A stretch of 64,000 bases of DNA from JAOAHC01 sp964593045 (GCA_964593045.1 CAZQJQ010000002.1:1-64000), one strand, 5' to 3'. Numbered from the stretch's first letter, positions 45,093 to 54,627 are shown. Translations and numbers: made by a program. Notes: a model not told the origin generated them from the letters alone.

Positions 45093-47114
45093 TTAACTTT
45101 TGTTTTCAATAAGTTTTAAAAATTCATCAATAGTTAAAATATTAATTCCTAGTTCATTTGCTTTTTTTAGTTTAGATCCTGAATCTTCACCAGATATTAA
45201 AAAAGAAGTCTTTTTAGATACTGAATTTACAAATTTACCAGCATTTTCTTCTATTATTTTTACTATGTCATCTCTTGTATAGTTTTCAAAAGAACCAGTT
45301 ATACATATATTTTTATCTTTTAATATTTCTGATGATACTGTTACTTTTTCAGATAACATATTTACACCAGCAGCTTTTAATTTATCTATTAATTTAATAG
45401 TCTCTTTTTTTCTAAAAAATGTGTATACCGACTCTGCCATTATTTGTCCGTAATCTTCCAGTGAGTTTATTTCTTCTATCGTTGCATTCATTATTTCTTC
45501 TATACTTTCAAATTTTTTACAAAGTATATTTGCTGCTTTTTTACCTATGTGCCTTATTCCAAGTCCAAATATGACCTTATCTAGTGGATTGGATTTTGAC
45601 TTTTCAATTGAATTTATTAAATTTATAGCTGATTTTTTATCAAACCTATCAAGTTTTAAAATATCTTCATATTTTATATAATATATATCAGCTATATCTT
45701 TTAAATATCCTAGTTCAATAAACCTATCAATTATTGCTTCACCAAGACCTACTATATCCATTGCATCACGAGATACAAAATGTATTAATGAACGATACAG
45801 AAGTGCTGGACACTCACTATTAGTACATCTAAGTGCAACTGTATCTTCTTCTTTTTCTAAGTTCTCACCACAAACAGGACAAATTTTAGGTACTTCATAT
45901 TCTTTTTGTGCACCATCTCTTTTTTCTTTTACTACCTTAACAATTTCAGGAATAACATCACCTGCTTTTTGTATTAGGCAAGTATCACCTATACGTATAT
46001 CTTTTTCTTTTATATAATCAAAATTATGAAGTGTTGTTTTAGATATAACAGAACCAGCTACTTTTACTGGCTCAAGTATTGCCATTGGTGTAACAACTCC
46101 TGTTCTTCCTACTTGAACTATAATATTCAAAACTTTTGTGTTTCTTTGTTCAGGTGGATACTTAAATGCAACTGCCCACTTTGGAACCTTAGATGTTTTA
46201 CCCATTTCTTCACGAATTTTTAAATTATTTACTGTAACAACTGCTCCATCTATATCATATTTTAGTGAGTCTCTAATTTTCCCTATTTCTTTTATATATT
46301 CTATTACATTTTTAACACCAACACATACTTTACTATAATCTAACACTTTTATTCCTATACTTTTACAATACTCTAAACTTTCACTATGTGTCAAAAATTT
46401 CTTTGTAGTTGATTTTTGTACATTGAATATAAATATACTGAGGTTTCTAGATTTAACAAGTTCAGGATTTAATTGTCTTAAAGTACCTGCAGCAGCATTT
46501 CTTGGATTTGCAAGTACTGATTTTCCTTGTTTTTCAAGTTCAACATTTATTTTTTCAAATTCCTCACGTGGAAGATATACTTCACCTCTTACTTCAATTG
46601 TATCATTTGTTTTAAGTTTATTTGGTATATCTTTTAGTTGTAATAAATTTTGTGTTACATCCTCTCCAACTTGACCATTACCCCTAGTTGAGCCTCTAAC
46701 TAATATACCATTTTCATATTCAAGAGATACAGATAATCCATCAATTTTTGTTGATACTTGAAATTGTATATCACTCCCATACTCATTAATTACTTTATTT
46801 ACAAAATCTTCTACCTCTTTGTAATCAAAAACGTCTTGAAGACTTTGCATTAGAACGTCATGTTTTACCTCTGTAAACATATTGTTAACTTTACCTCCCA
46901 CTTTTTGAGTAGGAGAAGTGGTCACTACATATTCAGGATGCAGTGACTCTAACTCTTTTAACTTTTTATTTAACATATCATATTCATAATCTGAAATTTC
47001 TGGGTTATCATCTTCATAATACCTCTTATTATGATATTCTATTTGTTTTCTTAAGTCTTCAATTTGACTTTTTATGTCTGTAGAAGAAAACATACTTAAT
47101 TGTTCATTTTCCAT
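45093..47114 (-). CDS. ligA: NAD-dependent DNA ligase
   Basis: 673 aa, full length. It seals nicks in replication and repair using NAD+. The order is domain Ia (LRKQIEYHNKRYYEDDNPE), adenylation with the lysine in STKIDGLSVSLEYENG, the OB fold (VGRTGVVTPMAILEPV), a zinc finger (CPVCGENLEKEED, CTNSECPALLY), helix-hairpin-helix repeats (GLGIRHIGKKAANILCKKF) and a C-terminal BRCT domain (KNICITGSFENYTRDDIVK). GAGGTAG precedes the ATG. It lies 38 bp upstream of mfd, together making a DNA-repair group. Confidence 0.98.
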   Translation of the reverse strand: MENEQLSMFSSTDIKSQIEDLRKQIEYHNKRYYEDDNPEISDYEYDMLNKKLKELESLHPEYVVTTSPTQKVGGKVNNMFTEVKHDVLMQSLQDVFDYKEVEDFVNKVINEYGSDIQFQVSTKIDGLSVSLEYENGILVRGSTRGNGQVGEDVTQNLLQLKDIPNKLKTNDTIEVRGEVYLPREEFEKINVELEKQGKSVLANPRNAAAGTLRQLNPELVKSRNLSIFIFNVQKSTTKKFLTHSESLEYCKSIGIKVLDYSKVCVGVKNVIEYIKEIGKIRDSLKYDIDGAVVTVNNLKIREEMGKTSKVPKWAVAFKYPPEQRNTKVLNIIVQVGRTGVVTPMAILEPVKVAGSVISKTTLHNFDYIKEKDIRIGDTCLIQKAGDVIPEIVKVVKEKRDGAQKEYEVPKICPVCGENLEKEEDTVALRCTNSECPALLYRSLIHFVSRDAMDIVGLGEAIIDRFIELGYLKDIADIYYIKYEDILKLDRFDKKSAINLINSIEKSKSNPLDKVIFGLGIRHIGKKAANILCKKFESIEEIMNATIEEINSLEDYGQIMAESVYTFFRKKETIKLIDKLKAAGVNMLSEKVTVSSEILKDKNICITGSFENYTRDDIVKIIEENAGKFVNSVSKKTSFLISGEDSGSKLKKANELGINILTIDEFLKLIENKS

Positions 47115-47164
47115 AACTACCTCACATTTGTTTTTTGTTTTTAACTTTTTTTATTGAATTTTCA

Positions 47165-47779
47165 CTATTTTTCTACATTTATATATTTTTTAAATTTAAT
47201 GATATAATCTACTAAAGACCAGATTGTTGCAATTACTGCAACTACAACCATTACTGACATAAATATATTTGCAAAAAGTGAAATTTCACTCATAAGAATT
47301 GATTTTTGTATAAATATTCCGAATGATGCATATTTAAAGAATGCTAGGTTCACAAGAGCAAGTATTAATGCAAGCATTTGAGTGAATGTCTTTATTTTTC
47401 CGCTAAGTGATGCTGCAATAGTTTCATTTGCGTTTGCACCAAACATTCTTATAGAGTTAGCAAAGAAATCTCTTAGTATAATTACAACAGTTAAATAAAC
47501 TGGAATAATATCTAAGCTTGTTAACATTATAAAGGCAGAAGCAACAAGCATCTTATCTGCTAATGGATCCATTATTTTTCCAAATTCTGTTACAAGATTA
47601 TATTTTCTAGATATTATTCCATCTATATAATCTGTAATTGCTGCTAGAAGAAATATTCCAAATGCAACATAGTTTGGCCATTTTAAATCTTGTGGTAAAC
47701 ACATAAATACTACGAATATTGGTACTAGTATTATCCTTAACATTGTTAATTTGTTTGGTAAATTCATTTTTTTCAACAT
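47165..47779 (-). CDS. pgsA: CDP-diacylglycerol--glycerol-3-phosphate 3-phosphatidyltransferase
   Basis: 204 aa with several membrane helices. It makes phosphatidylglycerophosphate, the precursor of phosphatidylglycerol. The CDP-alcohol phosphotransferase signature is complete: AITDYIDGIISRKYNLVTEFG then KIMDPLADKML, giving the D-x2-D-G-x2-A/S-R-x8-G-x3-D-x3-D pattern. The N-terminus NLPNKLTMLRIILVPIFV is typical of PgsA. GAGGG lies before the ATG. It follows murD by 54 bp on the same strand. Confidence 0.96.
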   Translation of the reverse strand: MLKKMNLPNKLTMLRIILVPIFVVFMCLPQDLKWPNYVAFGIFLLAAITDYIDGIISRKYNLVTEFGKIMDPLADKMLVASAFIMLTSLDIIPVYLTVVIILRDFFANSIRMFGANANETIAASLSGKIKTFTQMLALILALVNLAFFKYASFGIFIQKSILMSEISLFANIFMSVMVVVAVIATIWSLVDYIIKFKKYINVEK

Positions 47780-47833
47780 AAAAATCCCTCTTTCTTATTA
47801 TATATAAATTACATGTATGTAATTTAAACCTAA

Positions 47834-49255
47834 TTATTTTAGATCGTTTACAAGCTTTTTGAAATGATCTCCTCTTTCTTCAAAGTTTTTATACATATCA
47901 AATGATGCACTAGCAGGTGACATCACAACAATATCTCCTTGTTTAGCTATACCTGAAGCATAATGTACACATTCCTCTAAAGAATTCATATCTATTATAT
48001 CACATATTTGATTACTTGTTAGCTTTTGTTTTTTAGCTTCATTTAAAACAGCTTCTTTTATCTTAGGTGCAGTTTTTCCCAGTAGAATTAAAACACTTAC
48101 CTTATCAATAATATATTTACCTATATCATCATATGGTATGTTTTTATCATATCCACCTGCTATTAAAATTACTTTTTGATTAAATGCTACAAGGCCTGCG
48201 ATTGTTCGAGTTGGACTCGTTCCAATAGAATCATTATACCATTTTACTCCATTTCTTTGCCTTACTAACTCCATTCTATGCTCTACACCCTTTAATGTTG
48301 TTACTACTTTTTTTATATCTTCTATAGATACTAATGGTAAAACAGCACTAGAAGCAGCACAAATATTTGCTAAATTATGGATTCCAACTAATTTTACATC
48401 CTCTATTTTTGATATTATCTCTTCTTTTCCCTTAAAATTGGATACAATATATCCGTTTTTAAGGAAAACTGCATTCTTAGGTTCTTCTACAACACTAAAA
48501 AATCTGACCTCATTTTCTATTTTTTTATTTGAAATGTATTCTAAATACCTTTTAGTATATTGATTATCTTTATTTAAAACTATAACATCACAATTTTTTT
48601 GAAAATTAAATATATTTGCTTTTGCATTAATATATTCATTAAAATCCCTGTGATAATCTAGATGGTTTGGTGATATATTTGTAATTACAGAAATATTAGG
48701 ACTTTTTTTCATGGTCATAAGTTGAAAACTACTAAGTTCAAGTACTACTATATCTTCTTCTCTCATTTCATCTATTTTAGAAAAAAGAGGAAAACCAATA
48801 TTTCCGCCAAGCCATACTTTGTATGATGCTTGTTCTAAAAACTTAGATACCAGTGTTGTTGTGGTGGTTTTACCATCACTACCAGTAATCCCAACAATTT
48901 TGCATGGACAAAGTTCCATTAAAAGTTCAATCTCAGAAGTTATTTTTACACCTGCACTCCTTGCTTTTTCAAATTCCATTAAAAATGGTTTTATACCAGG
49001 TGAACGCAGAATAACATCATACTTTTCTAAATTATTTAAATAATCTTTACCTAGTATGAAATTTACATTTAAATGTTTTAAAATATTACATTCATTACCA
49101 AGCACTTCTTTTTTATCAAGAATAGTAACAAAAGCACCAAGCTCTAGCAAATACTTAGCTGCTGGTATATTGCTTATTCCTATACCAGCAAGTGCAACAT
49201 TTTTACCTTTTATATATTTTTTAAATTCATTTAGTTTATAATTTACAAATTGCAT
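47834..49255 (-). CDS. murD: UDP-N-acetylmuramoylalanine--D-glutamate ligase
   Basis: 473 aa Mur ligase that adds D-glutamate to UDP-MurNAc-L-Ala in the cytoplasm. The N-terminal Rossmann fold has VALAGIGISNIPAAKYLLE; the ATP loop is VGITGSDGKTTTTTLVSKF; ISPNHLDYHRDFNEYINAK carries the metal-binding His/Asp; KWYNDSIGTSPTRTIAGL is the later motif. The C-terminal domain has LIAGGYDKNIPYDDIGKY and DIVVMSPASASFDMYKNFE. AAGGTG precedes the ATG. No other division/wall cluster genes are adjacent except pgsA. Confidence 0.97.
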   Translation of the reverse strand: MQFVNYKLNEFKKYIKGKNVALAGIGISNIPAAKYLLELGAFVTILDKKEVLGNECNILKHLNVNFILGKDYLNNLEKYDVILRSPGIKPFLMEFEKARSAGVKITSEIELLMELCPCKIVGITGSDGKTTTTTLVSKFLEQASYKVWLGGNIGFPLFSKIDEMREEDIVVLELSSFQLMTMKKSPNISVITNISPNHLDYHRDFNEYINAKANIFNFQKNCDVIVLNKDNQYTKRYLEYISNKKIENEVRFFSVVEEPKNAVFLKNGYIVSNFKGKEEIISKIEDVKLVGIHNLANICAASSAVLPLVSIEDIKKVVTTLKGVEHRMELVRQRNGVKWYNDSIGTSPTRTIAGLVAFNQKVILIAGGYDKNIPYDDIGKYIIDKVSVLILLGKTAPKIKEAVLNEAKKQKLTSNQICDIIDMNSLEECVHYASGIAKQGDIVVMSPASASFDMYKNFEERGDHFKKLVNDLK

Positions 49256-49369
49256 ATTTTAAAACACCTTCTGAAACATTTACTATTATATTATATTACA
49301 CACATTATTTCAATAGTATGACTAATATTTAACTGTTTTTTGCAAATGTTCATTTTAAGTTCACATTAA

Positions 49370-49402
49370 AAAGCTTGTAATCTCTTAAATTACAAGCTTT
49401 AC
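49370..49402 (-). terminator. Hairpin downstream of the DUF1540 gene
   Basis: Stem AAAGCTTGTAA / TTACAAGCTTT (49370-49380 and 49390-49400), perfect 11 bp, in an A/T-rich setting between the 49435 stop and murD. Confidence 0.75.
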
Positions 49403-49434
49403 AAAAAATATACATTATACAATATTTATTATTT

Positions 49435-49641
49435 TTATGTCTTTATACCACTTTTTTCTTCAACATTTAAATTGCCCGTATATCTATATTGTGAACATAG
49501 TGTTTCTTTATCTGCAGTTTTATCTCCTTTTAAATCACATGGAGCTACTTGTATTTTTTCTAGCCTACATGTACTATCATCAATACAATTATGAACGCAA
49601 CTTGTAACATTACATTCTATTTTTTGCCAATGTTTTCCCAT
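49435..49641 (-). CDS. DUF1540 small cysteine-rich protein
   Basis: 68 aa with IECNVTSCVHNCIDDSTCRLE followed in pieces by APCDLKG and LCSQYRY, the repeated C-x-V-x-x-C pattern of DUF1540. These proteins are common in Firmicutes and may bind metal; the role is not established. The start ATG follows AGGAGATGATATT-type spacing. It lies about 50 bp downstream... of no gene on its strand except uvrC, whose stop is at 49694. Confidence 0.85.
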   Translation of the reverse strand: MGKHWQKIECNVTSCVHNCIDDSTCRLEKIQVAPCDLKGDKTADKETLCSQYRYTGNLNVEEKSGIKT

Positions 49642-49693
49642 AATATCATCTCCTAAATATATTATGTGGAAAATTTTATTATATATTCAAAAT

Positions 49694-51334
49694 TTAATTT
49701 AACTTATCTCTAAGTGTTCTATGATATTTTATTACAAATCTATGAACTTCATCTTGAAGAAATGTTATAAAGTTAAAAAGTTTTTTGTCATCTTCTTCAA
49801 ATCTTATTTTATTTCCATATATATCTATAAGTGCATCAGTTTTATGTTTATCATTTTTAATCATACCATACATATCAACAGTTTCTTTTGCCTCTTCTAT
49901 AACAGCTTTTTTAGCAGCATTTAGCTGATTAGTTCCACCATCTATAAATATTAGGTCTGGAAGTGGCCATTCATCTTTGTGTTTCATTCTTCTTGATAAT
50001 ACTTCATAAATACATAATGGATCATTTTGCTCTAATGTAGATTTTATTTTAAATTTTCTATACATTTTTTTATTCAATTTAGAATCTTCATATCTTATCA
50101 TGCAACCGACAATATAATCATTTCTTAAATTAGATATATCATAACATTCTATAGAATTTATATCATATTGCAGTTTTAATTTTTCTCTCAAATCATGCAT
50201 CACATTATTACTGCTCTCTTCTATGTTTATTCTTATGTTATTTTCAACCATTTCTATTAGTTTTAGTTTTTCACCTTTTTTAGGAACTAAAACTTCAACT
50301 TTTGACTTTTTTATATCTTTTAAATAATCTTTTAAAGAAGTAAGTAATTCCTCTTTTGCTAATTTAATATATATTTTTTTAGGAATATCTTCGTTTTTAA
50401 AATTTATATAGTATTGTGAAATCACTTGCATTAAAATATCTTCTATTTCTTCTTTATCTACATCATCAATTTTTATATTATCGTTTAATACCACTTTATA
50501 ATCACGTATTTTAAATACTTGGATATGTAGTATATTTAAATAATATACATATCCAAAAACATCTGAATTTGTTTCATTTAAATTAGCAACATTTTGTTTT
50601 TTACTTATATTTTCTATATCATCTAATCTTTTTTTTAAATTCCCTGCTTTTTCAAAATCTAACTTTTCTATGCACTTATCAATTTCTTGTATTATTTCAT
50701 TTTCTATTTCTTTTGTTTTTCCTTGTAAAAACATAATAATTTGTTTTATCATACTTTGATATTGCTCTAAATTAACATCATTTTCACAAGGTCCTAAACA
50801 TTTACCTATATAATAATATAAACATGGCTTTATACTTTTATTTTTTTCCAAGTTATATTTACATCTTTTAAGTGGAAATATTTTTTTTATTAAAGCAAGA
50901 ACCTCACGTATTGATGTAACATTTGTATATGGTCCAAAATACATTGAACCATCATCTTTTTTAGTACGAGTAATATATATAGTAGGATATTTTTCTTTTA
51001 TAGTAATTTTTATATATGGATATGTTTTGTCATCTTTTAACATAACATTAAATTTAGGACTAAATTCTTTAATGTAGTTACACTCAAGTACTAAAGCTTC
51101 TACTTCATTTTTCGTAACTATATATGTTATATTATGTACTAATGATACCATTTTTTCAATTCTTTTTGATTTAACATTTTTTTGAAAGTATTGTCTTACC
51201 CTTTTTCTTAAAGAGATTGCTTTACCTACATATATTATATTGTCATTTTCATCTCTCATTTGATATATTCCAGGTTCAAATGGTATTTTAGAAATAATTT
51301 TTTTTAATTTTTCAATTCTTTTTAAATTATCCAT
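49694..51334 (-). CDS. uvrC: Excinuclease ABC subunit C lacking the C-terminal HhH domain
   Basis: 546 aa. UvrC makes both incisions around a lesion in UvrAB-dependent repair. The GIY-YIG nuclease (PGIYQMRDENDNIIYVGKA) makes the 3' cut; Cys-containing KPCLYYYIGKCLGPC and the UVR motif (DKCIEKLDFEKAGNLKKRL) follow; the RNase H-like nuclease has IECYDISNLRNDYIVGCMI and LIFIDGGTNQLNAAKKAV, and ends at DEVHRFVIKYHRTLRDKLN. The stop comes there, where most UvrC continue with about 55 residues of paired helix-hairpin-helix. No frameshift remnant is visible in the 50 bp downstream. Confidence 0.95.
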   Translation of the reverse strand: MDNLKRIEKLKKIISKIPFEPGIYQMRDENDNIIYVGKAISLRKRVRQYFQKNVKSKRIEKMVSLVHNITYIVTKNEVEALVLECNYIKEFSPKFNVMLKDDKTYPYIKITIKEKYPTIYITRTKKDDGSMYFGPYTNVTSIREVLALIKKIFPLKRCKYNLEKNKSIKPCLYYYIGKCLGPCENDVNLEQYQSMIKQIIMFLQGKTKEIENEIIQEIDKCIEKLDFEKAGNLKKRLDDIENISKKQNVANLNETNSDVFGYVYYLNILHIQVFKIRDYKVVLNDNIKIDDVDKEEIEDILMQVISQYYINFKNEDIPKKIYIKLAKEELLTSLKDYLKDIKKSKVEVLVPKKGEKLKLIEMVENNIRINIEESSNNVMHDLREKLKLQYDINSIECYDISNLRNDYIVGCMIRYEDSKLNKKMYRKFKIKSTLEQNDPLCIYEVLSRRMKHKDEWPLPDLIFIDGGTNQLNAAKKAVIEEAKETVDMYGMIKNDKHKTDALIDIYGNKIRFEEDDKKLFNFITFLQDEVHRFVIKYHRTLRDKLN

Positions 51335-51356
51335 TCTTTTTCTCCATTATATAGCC

Positions 51357-51386
51357 AAAAAGAGGGCATAACCCTCTTTTTGTTTT
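51357..51386 (-). terminator. Terminator of spoVG
   Basis: Perfect 10-bp stem AAAAAGAGGG / CCCTCTTTTT (51357-51366 and 51372-51381) with a 5-nt loop, just downstream of the spoVG stop. Confidence 0.9.
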
Positions 51387-51393
51387 TTACAAA

Positions 51394-51684
51394 TTAATCT
51401 TCTTTGCTTTCTTCCTTGCTATCAACTTGATCATCTGTCTCATTGTATTTAGCAATTATAGCATTTTGGATTGCTTCTCTTGTTTCAGTGTTTATTGGAT
51501 GAGCTATATCTTTAAATTCACCATTTGGAGTTTTTCTGCTAGGCATAGCTATAAATAAACCTTTATCACTTTCGATAACTTTTATATCGTGTATTACGAA
51601 CACTTCATCAAAAGTTACAGAAGCAATAGCTTTCATTCTGTTTTGAGAAGCCACTTTTCTAACTCTTACGTCTGTTATTTGCAT
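51394..51684 (-). CDS. spoVG: Stage V sporulation protein G (RNA-binding regulator)
   Basis: 96 aa from ATG 51684 with GGCGGTG six bases upstream; a GTG three codons earlier is part of that site. The first residues [19 protein letters not shown] and the later [19 protein letters not shown] and [19 protein letters not shown] are diagnostic. SpoVG is a small nucleic-acid-binding protein that affects septation during sporulation and other regulation. A serine/glutamate/lysine tail ([13 protein letters not shown]) ends it. It has its own promoter and terminator. Confidence 0.97.
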   Translation of the reverse strand: MQITDVRVRKVASQNRMKAIASVTFDEVFVIHDIKVIESDKGLFIAMPSRKTPNGEFKDIAHPINTETREAIQNAIIAKYNETDDQVDSKEESKED

Positions 51685-51717
51685 GTTTAACACCGCCTTC
51701 CCCTACTGTATGTCTAT

Positions 51718-51745
51718 ATTATACACTAAGCTTTAAATATGTCAA
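51718..51745 (-). promoter_or_regulatory. Promoter of spoVG
   Basis: On the minus strand: TTGACA (51745-51740), 16 bp, TATAAT (51723-51718), both perfect, about 35 bp before the start codon. Confidence 0.88.
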
Positions 51746-51886
51746 TACTTTATTTACAAATTATTTATTTTTTTTGCATTTTATTTTCTTTACATATTTT
51801 TATGTTTATTTAAATGCCTAAAGTCTATATATTAAGTTAATAAAATCATTCTATATTTACATCATTTTATTTTTTTATTGTTTTAA

Positions 51887-53323
51887 TTAATATTGTCTTG
51901 CCGTATATACCATATGTTTTGCAGGTTTACCACATATAGCACATGTATCTGATATATGTTCTTCTTTAAATGGTATACATCTTATAGTTGATGTAGTCAG
52001 TTCTTTTATTTTATCTTCACATTCTCTACAACCACACCACATAATTTTAACATATCCTTGTTTTTGAGTAAATATATCTTCATATTCTTTTAAATCTTTT
52101 GCTATATATGTGTGTTCTTCAACGTTTTCTTGTGCCATTTTATACATGTTTTTTTGTATTTCATCAAGTAATTGTAATACTTTATTTTCTAGTTCATCTA
52201 AACTTACTTCCTGCTTTTCAAAAGTATCTCTTCTAAATAATATGCAATTGTTATTTTCAATATCTTTTGGGCCTATCTCTACTCTTAGTGGTACTCCCTT
52301 TAACTCCCAGTTGTTAAATTTGTATCCAGGAGAATTATTTTCGTTTATATCCGCTTCTACTCTACACATTTTAGATAATCTAATTTTTAGTTCCTCTACT
52401 TTTTGTAATACCCCTTGTTTATGCTGAGCTATAGGGACAATAATTACTTGTATTGGAGCAATCTTTGGTGGAAGTTTAAGTCCTCTATCATCACCATGTG
52501 TCATTATAATACCACCGATAAGTCTTGTAGACATTCCCCATGAAGTTTGATATGCATATTCTTCCTTTCCTTCTTTATTTTGGAATTTTATATCAAAAGC
52601 CTTTGCAAAATTATTACCAAAATAGTGTGAAGTTGCTGATTGAAGTGCTTTACCATCATGCATTAATGCTTCAATTGTATATGTTTCTTCCGCACCAGCA
52701 AATTTTTCTTTTTCAGATTTTCTACCCATTATAACAGGCATAGCTAAATATTCATTACAAAATGTTGCATAAATTTGATGCATTTTTAATGTTTCTTCTT
52801 TTGCTTCTTCAGGTGTCGCATGTAATGTATGCCCTTCTTGCCATAAGAATTCAGATGTCCTTAAAAATGGTCTTGTTGTTTTTTCCCATCTAACTACATT
52901 TACCCATTGATTTATTAAAAGAGGCAAATCTCTATGTGATTTTATCCATTTTGAATACATTGTACATATCATAGTTTCTGATGTTGGTCTTATACATAAT
53001 CTTTCAGGAAGTTCGTTATTACCACCATGAGTTACCCATGCAACTTCTGGAGCAAATCCTTCAACATGTTCTTTCTCTTTATTTAACATTGATTCTGGTA
53101 TAAGCATAGGAAAATAGGCATTTTTATGTCCTGTTTCTTTGATCTTTGCATCCATTATTTTTTGTATATTTTCCCATATAGCATAACCATATGGCCTTAT
53201 TACCATAAAACCTTTCATAGGTGCGTAATCCACTAATTCTGCTTTTAATATTATATCTGTATACCATTTTGCAAAATCTTCATCCATTTTTGTTAATTCT
53301 TTTACAAACTCTTTATTATCCAT
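51887..53323 (-). CDS. proS: Prolyl-tRNA synthetase, eukaryote/archaeal-like type
   Basis: 478 aa class II synthetase of the ProS type 3, without the INS editing domain. Motifs: FMVIRPYGYAIWENIQ, ERLCIRPTSETMICTMYSK (motif 2 region), TRPFLRTSEFLWQEGHTLH, and GGIIMTHGDDRGLKLPPKI (motif 3). The anticodon domain has PIQVIIVPIAQHKQGVLQ; a C-terminal zinc-binding domain follows with CGCRECEDKIKEL and CAICGKPAKHMVYTARQY. AGGAG precedes the ATG. It is 17 bp after rbgA, so it depends on the same upstream promoters, which now lie within or before the accessory modules. Confidence 0.97.
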   Translation of the reverse strand: MDNKEFVKELTKMDEDFAKWYTDIILKAELVDYAPMKGFMVIRPYGYAIWENIQKIMDAKIKETGHKNAYFPMLIPESMLNKEKEHVEGFAPEVAWVTHGGNNELPERLCIRPTSETMICTMYSKWIKSHRDLPLLINQWVNVVRWEKTTRPFLRTSEFLWQEGHTLHATPEEAKEETLKMHQIYATFCNEYLAMPVIMGRKSEKEKFAGAEETYTIEALMHDGKALQSATSHYFGNNFAKAFDIKFQNKEGKEEYAYQTSWGMSTRLIGGIIMTHGDDRGLKLPPKIAPIQVIIVPIAQHKQGVLQKVEELKIRLSKMCRVEADINENNSPGYKFNNWELKGVPLRVEIGPKDIENNNCILFRRDTFEKQEVSLDELENKVLQLLDEIQKNMYKMAQENVEEHTYIAKDLKEYEDIFTQKQGYVKIMWCGCRECEDKIKELTTSTIRCIPFKEEHISDTCAICGKPAKHMVYTARQY

Positions 53324-53340
53324 ATTTATTCTTCTCCTCT

Positions 53341-54312
53341 TTACTCAAAACTTATATTTCCTATTTTACCATTTTTTAAGTCATCTAGCAATAGATTTGA
53401 CACTTTATATGTATCAATTTCTCCACCTTTTATTAATGCACCTCTTTTTTGTCCTATTTTCTCAATTATTTTCATTTCTAAAGCATATTTATTATACTCA
53501 AGTTCAGCATTATCTATTTCATTTTTTATACTATCAATATTTTCTATACCATATTTACTACACAACATATTTTTATATTTATCTTTTGAAAGTATTATTT
53601 TTAAACCTTCCACAGCAAGTTCTTCTACATCCAATATATCTTGCTTTATATTTCCTGTAAGAGCGAGCTTAATTCCTGCATCTTTATCATCTAAGTTTGG
53701 CCATAAAAGTCCTGGTGTATCCATAAGTTCAATATTATCAGAAAGTCTTATCCATTGCTTTTTTCTTGTAACTCCAGGTTTATTTCCAACATTTGCTGAA
53801 TTTTTATTTGATAGTTTATTTATAACAGTAGATTTTCCAACATTTGGTATGCCTATTATAACAGCTCTATAAATAGGTTGTATATGAATTTTTGAATTAT
53901 TCACTTTAGATTCATATATTTTTTTACCTATTTTTTTTATACTCTCTAATAATTTAGGAATATTCTCACCTGTTGAAGCATTAGTACAAATAACAGTAAT
54001 ATTCTGATTTTTAAAATATTCAATCCACTTTTTAAGATTTTCTTCATCTGCTAAATCAAATTTATTTAACACAACTATTCTCTCTTTTCCAACTGCAATT
54101 TTTTCTACAAATGGATTCCTACTTGAATTTGGCAATCTTGCATCAAGTACTTCTATTACTATATCTATTAACTTTATAACAGACTCAATTTCTTTTTTTG
54201 CAGTAACCATATGACCTGGATACCAGTTGATGTTTACTTTGTTAGTATTTTCAGTATTATTTTCCTCTGTTTTATTCTTCTTTCTTTGTTCTCGTTTTTG
54301 ATACATATCCAT
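53341..54312 (-). CDS. rbgA: Ribosome biogenesis GTPase RbgA (YlqF) with an N-terminal extension
   Basis: 323 aa circularly permuted GTPase that assists late 50S subunit maturation. INWYPGHMVTAKKEIESVI opens the conserved part; G4 is VVLNKFDLAD, G1 IIGIPNVGKSTVINKL, G3 MDTPGLLWPN. Bacillus RbgA begins directly with the equivalent of I-x-W-F-P-G-H-M after Met and one residue. Here about 28 extra residues (MDMYQKREQRKKNKTEENN...) precede it. The extension plus its ribosome-binding site is the sequence found in repeated copies upstream (55.8, 58.7, 60.1, 63.4 kb; partial at 62.05 kb). Its ATG lies 6 bp after the stop of an accessory membrane-protein gene. proS follows. Confidence 0.96.
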   Translation of the reverse strand: MDMYQKREQRKKNKTEENNTENTNKVNINWYPGHMVTAKKEIESVIKLIDIVIEVLDARLPNSSRNPFVEKIAVGKERIVVLNKFDLADEENLKKWIEYFKNQNITVICTNASTGENIPKLLESIKKIGKKIYESKVNNSKIHIQPIYRAVIIGIPNVGKSTVINKLSNKNSANVGNKPGVTRKKQWIRLSDNIELMDTPGLLWPNLDDKDAGIKLALTGNIKQDILDVEELAVEGLKIILSKDKYKNMLCSKYGIENIDSIKNEIDNAELEYNKYALEMKIIEKIGQKRGALIKGGEIDTYKVSNLLLDDLKNGKIGNISFE

Positions 54313-54327
54313 TATTTATCACTTCCT
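54223..54327 (-). repeat. rbgA 5'-end repeat, copy R0 (functional gene start)
   Basis: Ribosome-binding site AAGGAAGTG, ATG at 54312 and 27 codons up to the core ATCAACTGG (54231-54223), after which the true rbgA frame continues (YPGHM). This is the reference copy for R1 to R5. Confidence 0.85.
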
Positions 54328-54627
54328 TTTATTTCTTAATCTATCTATCATTTTTAGTATAAAAATGATAATTCCATATATAAGCCAAATTACTATGTCT
54401 ATCAATATACTATAGAATATAATTACAATACCTAATATTTTTGAACCAAAAAACACCCCTAATTCTGCCATTCCAGAAAAATCTGTTCCATCAACATATA
54501 TATTATTTGTATTGCTATTATTTACTAACTCATTTGATACATTTATCCCTGATATTATTCCTAAAATTAAGATAATAATAGAAATAAGTATCAATATTTT
54601 TTTTACAACCTTTTTATTAATCTTCAT
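54319..54627 (-). CDS. Small two-helix membrane protein in the rbgA-proximal module
   Basis: 102 aa. A basic start (MKINKKVVKKILILISIII) leads into a first membrane helix (ILILISIIILILGIISGI), then an outer loop with NIYVDGTDFSGMAELGVFF and a second long hydrophobic segment (GIVIIFYSILIDIVIWLIYG), ending in a basic tail (KMIDRLRNKRK). I recognise no family. Its start overlaps the end of the RhuM gene by 11 bp and its stop lies 6 bp before the rbgA ATG. The three genes are therefore one translational unit. Confidence 0.7.
   Translation of the reverse strand: MKINKKVVKKILILISIIILILGIISGINVSNELVNNSNTNNIYVDGTDFSGMAELGVFFGSKILGIVIIFYSILIDIVIWLIYGIIIFILKMIDRLRNKRK

Noticed and set aside
41620..47114. 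Plus-strand frames opposite mfd and ligA
   Set aside because: They are antisense shadows of well-conserved genes, without ribosome-binding sites or family features.
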